In this document: positions 8,433 to 15,400 of the stretch, in pieces
Position numbering within the stretch: the first letter of the stretch is position 1
Layout of the letters: every line of letters begins with the position of its first letter
Assembly: GCA_035296325.1 (NCBI GenBank)
Contig: DATHBD010000037.1
Location: 94,290-158,289 of the forward strand
Reading direction: 5' to 3'
Source: DATHBD01 sp035296325
Lineage (GTDB): Bacteria; Actinomycetota; Actinomycetes; Mycobacteriales; Micromonosporaceae
DNA: 64,000 nt
Program-made: the position numbers and the translations under genes
The notes under the pieces: generated by a model
Told to the model about the DNA's origin: nothing
Database searches by the model: none
What the model saw: the letters and a program-made list of their open reading frames with translations, nothing else

Positions 8433-8693
8433 TCAGCGCGCCATCGTGGTGTACGGCAGGAGCGCCATCTCACGGGCGTTCTTGACCGCCTTGGCGACCT
8501 GGCGCTGCTGCTGGGACGTCACGCCCGTCACCCGCCGCGCGCGGATCTTGCCGCGGTCGGAGATGAACTTCCGCAGCAGCGCGGTGTCCTTGTAGTCGAT
8601 GTAGGTGATGCTCTCCTTGTCGAGAGGATTCACCTTCTTCTTCGGCTTGCGGAGTGCCGCAGCCTTCGATGGTGCTCTGGATTCTCTTGCCAT
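8433..8693 (-). CDS. rpsR: 30S ribosomal protein bS18, cysteine-free (C-minus) form
   Basis: This 86-residue S18 binds S6 on the 30S platform. The family core is present (IDYKDTALLRKFISDRGKI and QQQRQVAKAVKNAREMALLP). Where the zinc-binding paralogue has CxxC and later Cys residues, this protein reads VNPLDK and TGVTSQQQ, so it has no cysteine at all. Its ATG overlaps the ssb stop as TAATG (8695-8691), which indicates coupling. In many actinobacteria the copy beside ssb is the zinc-binding form, so this operon appears to carry the zinc-independent type. Confidence 0.95.
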   Translation of the reverse strand: MARESRAPSKAAALRKPKKKVNPLDKESITYIDYKDTALLRKFISDRGKIRARRVTGVTSQQQRQVAKAVKNAREMALLPYTTMAR

Positions 8694-9217
8694 TAGAACG
8701 GGGGCTCCTCATCAAAACTGGAAGAGCTCGATCCGCCCGCTGGGGCTGCGCTGGCCCACGGGTCGTCGGCCATTGCGCCGCCGCCGCCCGAGTTACCGCC
8801 ACCGCCACTGCCGCCGCCGGAGGAGCCGAAGCCACCGCCACCGCCCGAGCTGCGCGACATCTTCTGCACCTTCGCCGTGGCGTACCGCAGTGAAGGGCCG
8901 ATCTCGTCGACCTCGAGCTCGATGACCGTGCGCTTCTCACCCTCGCGGGTTTCGTACGAGCGCTGCCGCAGCCGACCGGAGACGATCACCCGGGACCCGC
9001 GCTGCAGCGACTCGGCGACGTTTTCCGCCGCCTGACGCCAGACCGTGCAGGCCAGGAACAGCGGGTCGCCGTCCTTCCACTCGTTCGACGCCTTGTCCAT
9101 GAAGCGTGGCGTCGAAGCCACGCGGAACTTCGCGACTGCCGCACCCGACGGGGTGAAGCGCAGCTCAGGGTCGTCGGTCAGGTTACCGATGACCGTGATG
9201 GTGGTGTCTCCTGCCAT
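8693..9217 (-). CDS. ssb: Single-stranded DNA-binding protein
   Basis: This 174-residue SSB protects single-stranded DNA at forks and recruits partners through its tail. The OB fold (MAGDTTITVIGNLTDDPELRF onward; key run VIGNLTDDPELRF) covers about residues 1-115. A Gly/Ser-rich linker follows, and the C-terminal tip is DEEPPF, the acidic partner-binding peptide. It lies between rpsF (97 nt upstream) and rpsR (overlapping stop/start), the usual actinobacterial arrangement. Confidence 0.96.
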   Translation of the reverse strand: MAGDTTITVIGNLTDDPELRFTPSGAAVAKFRVASTPRFMDKASNEWKDGDPLFLACTVWRQAAENVAESLQRGSRVIVSGRLRQRSYETREGEKRTVIELEVDEIGPSLRYATAKVQKMSRSSGGGGGFGSSGGGSGGGGNSGGGGAMADDPWASAAPAGGSSSSSFDEEPPF

Positions 9218-9314
9218 GGCTCAACTCCTCGTACGCACTTCCGCCTGAACGGCACGCTGCCACGTGGGTGTGACAGCAACCGGCGGGAGCGAATCGATCT
9301 CGACCGAGTGGGTC

Positions 9315-9605
9315 CTACCGGACCTCGGGACGAATGACTTTGGTACGCAGCACGGACTCGTTGAGTCGCAACTGCCGATCCAGCTCGGCCACGGCCGCAG
9401 GCTCAGCCTGCAGGTCGATGACGGCGTAGATGCCCTCGGTCTTCTTGTTGATCTCGTACGAGAGGCGCCGGCGGCCCCAGACGTCGAGTTTCTCCACCGA
9501 GCCACCGGACGTTCGGATCACGTTGAGATACGTGTCGAGCGACGGTGCGACGGTGCGCTCCTCGAGACTGCCGTCGAGGATCACCATGATTTCGTAATGA
9601 CGCAA
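9315..9605 (-). CDS. rpsF: 30S ribosomal protein bS6
   Basis: This 96-residue S6 forms a dimer with S18 on the small subunit. It starts MRHYEIMVILDGSLEER and has the typical KLDVWGRRRLSYEINKK segment. The ribosome-binding site GGGGGTGAGAA precedes the start codon at 9605. It is the first gene of rpsF-ssb-rpsR-rplI, and its 5' leader can fold into two hairpins (9635-9653 and 9672-9688). Confidence 0.96.
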   Translation of the reverse strand: MRHYEIMVILDGSLEERTVAPSLDTYLNVIRTSGGSVEKLDVWGRRRLSYEINKKTEGIYAVIDLQAEPAAVAELDRQLRLNESVLRTKVIRPEVR

Positions 9606-9700
9606 GACTTTCTCACCCCCTCTGGACTAAGGCGGTCACGGTCTCTCCGTGACAGGAGGTCGAGCGTCGGCCACCGCGCAAGGCGGTGAACTGGACAAGG
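9606..9700 (-). promoter_or_regulatory. rpsF promoter and structured 5' leader
   Basis: On the minus strand a TATCCT hexamer (about 9701-9696) could be a -10 element. Downstream are two hairpins: CACCGC/GCGGTG (9672-9688) and the perfect GTCACGG/CCGTGAC stem with a 5-nt loop (9635-9653), then the ribosome-binding site. Bacterial rpsF leaders are known to be bound by the S6:S18 complex; whether these hairpins form that motif is inference. Confidence 0.4.
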
Positions 9701-9926
9701 ATAGCCCGGCCGCCGCACCGCTCCGGCAGCAGGGGCCGGCCGGACAGGATCGCGGTGACCAGCACCTCCGGTACGGAATTCGGGAACAGGGCGAGAAGCC
9801 CGCGGGGCGTGCACCCGACATCGCATGGGTGAGACCTGGGGAGGAACGACCACACCGATGACATTGGATGAACACGCCCCGCGGAGCCCGGATGGGGTGG
9901 TGGCCACTTGAGAACTGGTAGCACAG
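9701..9926. other. Gene-free spacer upstream of rpsF with a 12-bp inverted repeat
   Basis: No gene is supported. A perfect 12-bp inverted repeat, CCGCGGGGCGTG at 9800-9811 and its complement at 9873-9884, flanks 61 nt. It could be a distal operator pair, or a weak structure downstream of the secreted-protein gene that ends at 9927. Nothing else is visible. Confidence 0.35.
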
Positions 9927-10814
9927 CTACGCGTAACGGGAGCGGCCTGCCCGTTTCGCGAAGATAGTACGTAACGCGGCGTAGGTCACGCCGACCACGG
10001 AAACCGCCGCGAGCAGCGCCAGAAGCCCGGTCGGGCCGGAGACCGGCGTACCGGCGGCCGGCTCCAACGCGCCGACGACCGGCTCATCCGGCGCGGCCGC
10101 CGCGGCACTGGGGTCCCCGGCCGGCTGCCCGGCGAGCGGGGACGCTTCGCCCGGCGCGGCTCCGGCGGAGTTGGCACCGGTCACCGGGGCCGCTCCGGAC
10201 GTCGCCGCCGCCCGCGGCGTCGCTGGACGGGTCGGGACCGCGGACTGCAGCGTTCCGGCCCGGGCCGCCGTACCGTTCGGCGGTGCCGCAGCCGGGGTCC
10301 GGGTCGAGGCGCCGGCCGGACGGGTCGCCGCCGGTGGCGGTGCGGGGGCGGCGGCGGTGGTCGGCTTCGCCGCCGGAGTGGTCGGCCGTGGGGGCGGCGG
10401 CGCCTCCGACTCGAACGGGCCGTCGGTGACCGTGATCGTGACCGACCGGAAGTCCTCCGAGAGGGTGCACGGGAACGTCATCGAGGCCGTGGTCGACGTG
10501 GCGACCCAGACCCGCCGCGCGTTGTTGCTCGGCACGTCGAAGGTCGCCCCGTTGATGTTCAACACGGCGTCGCGGCCCAGGTGGTTGTGGAACCGGATCC
10601 TGGTCCCGGCCGGCACCCGCAACTCGTTCACACTCGGCGTCGACCGGCAGAACAGACCGGCGACCGCCCCACCGGTGAAGTCGATCTCGGCAACCGCCGC
10701 GTTGGCCGGTGGCGCCGACAGCCCTACCGCGACGGTCGCCAGTGCGCCGGTCAGCAGTACCGTGCCGGCGCCCAGGACCCGGGCTGCCCTTCGTGGTCCA
10801 CGCAACGTCGCCAT
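9927..10814 (-). CDS. Secreted, membrane-anchored protein with an all-beta domain
   Basis: This 295-residue protein has a signal peptide ending near PPANAAVAEID (about residue 39), a globular region of about 90 residues with two cysteines (LFCRS, FPCTL) and a cupredoxin-like beta pattern, a long Pro/Ala/Thr-rich wall-spanning linker, and a C-terminal membrane helix (GLLALLAAVSVVGVTYAAL) with a basic tail. There is no LPXTG motif, so it is a tail-anchored surface protein. No function can be assigned. ATG 10814 is used because it starts the signal peptide; no clear ribosome-binding site is seen. Confidence 0.65.
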   Translation of the reverse strand: MATLRGPRRAARVLGAGTVLLTGALATVAVGLSAPPANAAVAEIDFTGGAVAGLFCRSTPSVNELRVPAGTRIRFHNHLGRDAVLNINGATFDVPSNNARRVWVATSTTASMTFPCTLSEDFRSVTITVTDGPFESEAPPPPRPTTPAAKPTTAAAPAPPPAATRPAGASTRTPAAAPPNGTAARAGTLQSAVPTRPATPRAAATSGAAPVTGANSAGAAPGEASPLAGQPAGDPSAAAAAPDEPVVGALEPAAGTPVSGPTGLLALLAAVSVVGVTYAALRTIFAKRAGRSRYA

Positions 10815-10945
10815 CCAAAGTCGGTATCGGGCAAAACAACACGTTCCATACATTGACCATGCGTGCACTCGGGCTAACGAGGGGCGCGCTCCGCCGGTGA
10901 CGCGCGGGGCTCTCCTCCGGGTCTTCCGGGTGACCGCGAGCGTCG

Positions 10946-10951
10946 TAGGCT
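10946..10951 (+). promoter_or_regulatory. Candidate -10 element for leaderless nfo
   Basis: TAGGCT lies 7 nt before the ATG of nfo at 10959, and there is no Shine-Dalgarno sequence. The spacing would put the transcription start at or next to the start codon. Confidence 0.45.
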
Positions 10952-10958
10952 TCCCGTC

Positions 10959-11732
10959 ATGCGTATCGGGGCACACGTCGATCCGTCCGACCCGCTGGGC
11001 GCCGCAGCCGAGCGTCAGGCTGATCTGGTCCAGTTCTTCCTCGCCGACCCGCAGGGCTGGGCGACACCGAAGGAGCGGGAGGACGCGTCGGTGCTGCAGG
11101 CCTCGGATGTCGACGTGTACATCCACGCCCCGTACATCATCAACGTGGCCACGCTGAACAACCGGATCCGCATCCCCAGCCGGAAACTGCTCCTCACCCA
11201 CGACCGGGCGGCCGCCGGCGTCGGCGCCAAGGGCCTGATCGTCCACGGTGGGCACGTCGGCAAGGGCGACGATCCGGCGGTCGGCTTCGACAACTGGCGG
11301 AAGACCTTCGCGTACGTCGCCGACTCCGGCGGCTTCAGCACCCCGATCCTGATCGAGAACACGGCCGGCGGCGACAACGCGTGCGCCCGCCGGTTCGATG
11401 ACCTGGCGCGAATATGGGAGGTCGTGGGCGAGTACGACGTCGGGTTCTGCCTCGACACCTGCCACGCCCATGCCGGCGGGGAGGACCTGCTGCACGCCGT
11501 GGACCGCGTGAAGGCCATCACCGGCCGGATCGACCTGGTCCATGCCAACAACTCGCGAGATCCGTTCGACTCCGGCCGCGACCGGCACCAGAACCTGGCC
11601 GATGGCACGATCGACGCCGACCTGATCGTGGCCGTGGTCCGGGCGGCCGGCGCGCCGGTCGTGGTGGAGACTCCCGGCGGGGCCGAGGGCCAGGGCGCCG
11701 ACATCGCGCTGCTGCGGGACCGGGTCGGCTGA
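10959..11732 (+). CDS. nfo: Deoxyribonuclease IV (AP endonuclease, Nfo family)
   Basis: This 257-residue TIM-barrel enzyme cuts DNA 5' of abasic sites in base excision repair. The zinc-ligand motifs are in order: YIHAPY, VHGGHVG, LIENTAGG, LDTCHAHAG, VHANNS with the DRHQN segment, and a final VETPG. Length is slightly short for the family but complete. It starts with MRIGAHV. The next gene begins 1 nt after its stop, so the two are probably co-transcribed. Confidence 0.93.
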   Translation: MRIGAHVDPSDPLGAAAERQADLVQFFLADPQGWATPKEREDASVLQASDVDVYIHAPYIINVATLNNRIRIPSRKLLLTHDRAAAGVGAKGLIVHGGHVGKGDDPAVGFDNWRKTFAYVADSGGFSTPILIENTAGGDNACARRFDDLARIWEVVGEYDVGFCLDTCHAHAGGEDLLHAVDRVKAITGRIDLVHANNSRDPFDSGRDRHQNLADGTIDADLIVAVVRAAGAPVVVETPGGAEGQGADIALLRDRVG

Positions 11733-11733
11733 C

Positions 11734-13830
11734 ATGACGGAGCGCACGGAGCAGCAAAACCAACCCGGTCCACAGCGGACCGAAACGGGGTCGGCAAGCC
11801 CAACGCCGCCCAACACAACGCCAGCCGACGCAACGCCGCCGGACCCAACGCCGCCGGACCCAACGCCGCCGGACATCGGGCCAGACGCCGCCAAGCCCGT
11901 CCAAGCACCATCGGACGCGCCGAAGCCGGACGCCGCAACGCCGGCCGATGCCAAGCCGGCCGACGCCAAGCCTGACGATGCCAAGCCGGCCGATGCGAAG
12001 CCTGACGCCGCCAAGGCCGACGACGGCAAGGCGGCCGACGGTGGGGCGGCCGAGCCGGAACCCAAGCCCCCGGCGGACCGGTGGGCGTCGTTCGCACCGC
12101 CCGCGCCGGTACCGCCCGATCGATGGGGGCGGATCCGGGCACGCGCGGGGCGCGTGTTCGCCCACGAGTGGACCCTCGCGGCACTCGGGTCCGTGCTGCT
12201 GGCCGCCATCATGACCTGGCCCACCCTGCGCCACCCCACCCGGACCATCCCGCAGGACATCAACGACCCGACCCTGCAGGCCTGGCAGGTGGCGTGGACG
12301 GGCAATGCGCTCACCTCCACGCCGGGCGAGCTGTGGCACGGCAACGTCTCGTTCCCGGAGCGGTACACGCTGGCCTTCTCCGACTCGCTGCTCGGCTACG
12401 CGCCGTTCGGCATGATCGGCACCGGGCCCGCCGCCGCGATCCTGCGGTACAACATCCTGTTCGTGCTGGCCTTCGCGCTCGCCTTTTTCGGCGCGTACGC
12501 GCTGGTCCGGCAACTGGGCGCGAACCGGACGGGGGCCGCGGTCGCGGCCGCCGCGTTCGCCTACACCCCGTGGCGCCTTGCCCAGGCGGGCCACCTGCAC
12601 ATCCTGTCCAGCGGCGGCATCGTGCTCGCGCTGGCGATGCTGGCCCGCGGTCACGGCTGGTCGTTGACCGGCGGCTTCGACCGAGACAAGGTCCGGCCCG
12701 GCTGGGCGCTGGCCGGTTGGCTGGTCGCCGCGTGGCAGATCAGCCTCGGGTTCGGCCTGGGCATTTCGTTCGGGTACTTCCTGATCGGTGTCGTGGTCGT
12801 CGGCGCGCTCGCCTGGTTGATCCGCCGGCCCCGCCTGCCGCGGCGGCTCCTCGGCGCGGACCTGATCGGCGGCGTGGCCTTCACCGCCACGACGCTGGGC
12901 ATGATGTACCCGTACCTGCAGGTCATCCGCCTGCACCCGCAGGCCCGGCGCACGGTGGCGTGGGTGGAGATGTTCTCGCCGCCACCCCGGGGCTTCCTCA
13001 CCGCCAGCCAGGAGTCATGGCTGTGGGGGGAGGCCCACACGGCCGCCCGGCTGAGCCTGTCCTGGGCACCGGAGATGACGCTGCTGCCGGGGTTCTTCCT
13101 GATCGGGCTCGCCGGCGCGGGCCTGATCTTCTCGGTGTGGACCCTCCGGCAGCGCCTGCTGCTGGCGGCCGGCGTGGCTGTCAGTGTCTGGCTCGCGCTG
13201 GGCACCACCACGCCCGGCAAGGGCAAGTTCGGCTACCTGCTGCTGTACAAGCTGCCCGGCTTCGACGCGATCCGCACGCCCGGCCGGCTGGTGCTGTGGA
13301 CGATCCTGCTGCTGGCGGTGCTGGCGGCCGGCGCGGTGGCCGCCTTCTCCCGCCGCGGCGACGCGCTCCTCGAGGACCGGCCACGGGACCAGCCGAACTG
13401 GTGGATCCGCGCGCTCACCGCGCTCCCGCTGCTCGCCGTACTCGCCGAGGGCATCCACCAGACCCCGCACCCGGAGGTGCCGGCGGCACCGGCTGCGCTG
13501 GCCACCGAGGCCGACCCGGTGCTGATCCTGCCGACGGACGAGTCGATCGACTCCAACGTGATGCTGTGGAGCACCGCCGGCTTCCCCCGCACGGTGAACG
13601 GCGCCAGCTCGATGACCCCGCCCCGGCAGGCGCAGATCCGCGAGGCCACCAGGAGCTTCCCGGACCAGGCCAGCATCGACCTGCTGCGCGACACCGGTGT
13701 GCGGACCGTGATCGTGCTCCGCGACCGGGTCGTCGGCACGCCGTACGCCCCGGCCCTGGACGCACCGGTGGACGGGCTGGACGTGGAGCGCGACGACCGC
13801 GGCTACGCGGTGGTGTTCACGATCCTCTGA
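11734..13830 (+). CDS. Polytopic membrane protein with an AKP-repeat N-terminus (GT-C-like)
   Basis: This 698-residue protein has a disordered first 145 residues with tandem TPPDP repeats (about 11840-11880) and ADAKP repeats (about 11940-12015), then about 11-12 membrane segments. The first loop motif DINDPTLQAWQVAW resembles GT-C-fold membrane glycosyltransferases, where an acidic residue early in loop 1 is catalytic. A C-terminal extracytoplasmic domain of about 120 residues follows the last helix. The substrate is unknown. It starts 1 nt after nfo, and its 3' end overlaps the convergent GT87 gene by 28 bp. Confidence 0.75.
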   Translation: MTERTEQQNQPGPQRTETGSASPTPPNTTPADATPPDPTPPDPTPPDIGPDAAKPVQAPSDAPKPDAATPADAKPADAKPDDAKPADAKPDAAKADDGKAADGGAAEPEPKPPADRWASFAPPAPVPPDRWGRIRARAGRVFAHEWTLAALGSVLLAAIMTWPTLRHPTRTIPQDINDPTLQAWQVAWTGNALTSTPGELWHGNVSFPERYTLAFSDSLLGYAPFGMIGTGPAAAILRYNILFVLAFALAFFGAYALVRQLGANRTGAAVAAAAFAYTPWRLAQAGHLHILSSGGIVLALAMLARGHGWSLTGGFDRDKVRPGWALAGWLVAAWQISLGFGLGISFGYFLIGVVVVGALAWLIRRPRLPRRLLGADLIGGVAFTATTLGMMYPYLQVIRLHPQARRTVAWVEMFSPPPRGFLTASQESWLWGEAHTAARLSLSWAPEMTLLPGFFLIGLAGAGLIFSVWTLRQRLLLAAGVAVSVWLALGTTTPGKGKFGYLLLYKLPGFDAIRTPGRLVLWTILLLAVLAAGAVAAFSRRGDALLEDRPRDQPNWWIRALTALPLLAVLAEGIHQTPHPEVPAAPAALATEADPVLILPTDESIDSNVMLWSTAGFPRTVNGASSMTPPRQAQIREATRSFPDQASIDLLRDTGVRTVIVLRDRVVGTPYAPALDAPVDGLDVERDDRGYAVVFTIL

Positions 13831-15338
13831 TCCGGCGCCCCGGCCTCGGCCCCGGTCGAGGCCGATGCCCCGGCGCCGGGCGGGACCGGGCGCAGGACCA
13901 TGGAGCGCAGCCTCGCCACGATGCCGGTGTCCGGCGCACCGTCGAACTCCCCGCCGTCCGGGTCGTCGTCGTAGGTCCGCCGGACGGCGTCGCGCTCCGG
14001 ACGCAGGATCTCGGAGACCACGTAGCCCATCAGGACGCACACGGTGATCAGCCGCGCTGACGACGCGAAGACGAACACCCACTCGGGGAACACGTTGCGC
14101 CCGGACGCTCCCATCAGCTCGCCGTAGAACGCGACGAAGTACGCGAGCTCGGCGAGCTGCCAGGCGAGGAACGCCCCCCACTTCGGGCGCGCCAGCACCG
14201 CGAGCGGGATCAGCCACAACACGTACTGCTGCGACCACACCTTGCCGACCACCAGGAACGCCGCGACCACCAGGAACGCGAGCTGCGCGAAGCGTGGACG
14301 GCGCTTCGCCAGCAGGGCCAGGGCCGCGATCGCTCCGCAGGCGACCACGAAGAGGCCCAGGTAGAGGGCATTGAGCGTGCTGTGCCCGGGCTCGGCGTCC
14401 AGCGCGGTGAACCAGCTGAGCCCGTACTTGCCACGACCCATCGGCAGGTGCGCGCCGATATACCAGAAGGTGCCCCAGTCGATGCCGCGCTCGGAGTTGA
14501 GCTGGAAGAAGCGCAGCCACCCCTCGCGCCAGCTCAGCGCCACCGGAAGGTTGATCGCGAGCCAGGTCGCCGCCGCCAGTCCGGTGGTGGTCAGGGCCGC
14601 CCGCCATCGACCGCTGCGCAGGGCGAGCAGCAGCAGCGGGCCGAGCAGCACCAGCGGATAGAACTTGGCCGCGACGGCGAGGCCGAGCAGCACCCCGGCC
14701 AGTACCGGTTTTCGGCGGGCCCACGCGACCATGAACAGTGCCGTGAGGCCGATCACGAACATGTCCCAGTTCACCGTGCCCGACACGAAGATCGCCGGAG
14801 CGACCGCGAAGAGGGCCGCGTCCCAGGGCCTTCGCCGTCGCAGCGCCAGCAGCGCCGCCGCGGTCGCCACGGCGAACGCCCCGAGCACGAGCGCGTTCAG
14901 GTCGTAGAAGACCTGCGCCTGGTTCATCCCGGGGAAGCGCTGGGCCACGTCGTGCACGGGCAGGCCGATCGCCCCCATGAACGCGCCGGTGAGCACCGGG
15001 TACTCCACCGGGTGGTCCTTGTACGGCACGGCGCCCTCGGAGAGCTTCTCCGCGTAGTACAGCGCGAGGACGTCGGTGTAGCACATGTACTTGTACTGGC
15101 TGAGGTTGGTCCACTGGCCGTCGCGGCAGGGTGACTTCTGCACCCAGTGCACCGCCATGGTGAGGAAGATCAGCGCCAGCACGACGCGCACCGGCGTCAA
15201 GACCCGCGAGCCGGAACCACCGCCCGGCGAGCGCACGGCATGGTCGCCGAGGGGGCCACCGATCAGCTCGGAGGCGCCGGCGATCAGGCGGTCGGAGTGG
15301 GCGGGCTCGTCATTGCGCGTGGCGGGAGCGGACGGCAT
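13803..15338 (-). CDS. GT87 (DUF2029) polyprenyl-phosphate-mannose-dependent transferase
   Basis: This 511-residue integral membrane protein has about ten hydrophobic segments. The early loop contains YTDVLALYY and the KDHPVEYPVLTG motif, which are the hallmarks of actinobacterial alpha-mannosyltransferase-like GT87 proteins using lipid-linked sugar donors; loop 1 Asp is the probable catalytic base. The tail is cytoplasmic and acidic (RTYDDDPDGGEFDG). It lies 62 nt downstream of the PBP gene, the same arrangement as ponA1-Rv0051 in M. tuberculosis. ATG 15338 was chosen over an upstream start because a TACCGT hexamer sits 6 nt before it. Confidence 0.85.
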   Translation of the reverse strand: MPSAPATRNDEPAHSDRLIAGASELIGGPLGDHAVRSPGGGSGSRVLTPVRVVLALIFLTMAVHWVQKSPCRDGQWTNLSQYKYMCYTDVLALYYAEKLSEGAVPYKDHPVEYPVLTGAFMGAIGLPVHDVAQRFPGMNQAQVFYDLNALVLGAFAVATAAALLALRRRRPWDAALFAVAPAIFVSGTVNWDMFVIGLTALFMVAWARRKPVLAGVLLGLAVAAKFYPLVLLGPLLLLALRSGRWRAALTTTGLAAATWLAINLPVALSWREGWLRFFQLNSERGIDWGTFWYIGAHLPMGRGKYGLSWFTALDAEPGHSTLNALYLGLFVVACGAIAALALLAKRRPRFAQLAFLVVAAFLVVGKVWSQQYVLWLIPLAVLARPKWGAFLAWQLAELAYFVAFYGELMGASGRNVFPEWVFVFASSARLITVCVLMGYVVSEILRPERDAVRRTYDDDPDGGEFDGAPDTGIVARLRSMVLRPVPPGAGASASTGAEAGAPDQRIVNTTA

Positions 15339-15344
15339 CCGGAC

Positions 15345-15350
15345 ACGGTA
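15345..15350 (-). promoter_or_regulatory. Candidate -10 element before the GT87 gene
   Basis: TACCGT on the minus strand lies 6 nt before the ATG at 15338, with no Shine-Dalgarno sequence between. It may give a leaderless transcript in addition to read-through from the PBP gene. Confidence 0.35.
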
Positions 15351-15400
15351 CCGCCCGCCCCACATCGACTGTCACGGACGGCTCACTCCCGCCCGGTTGG

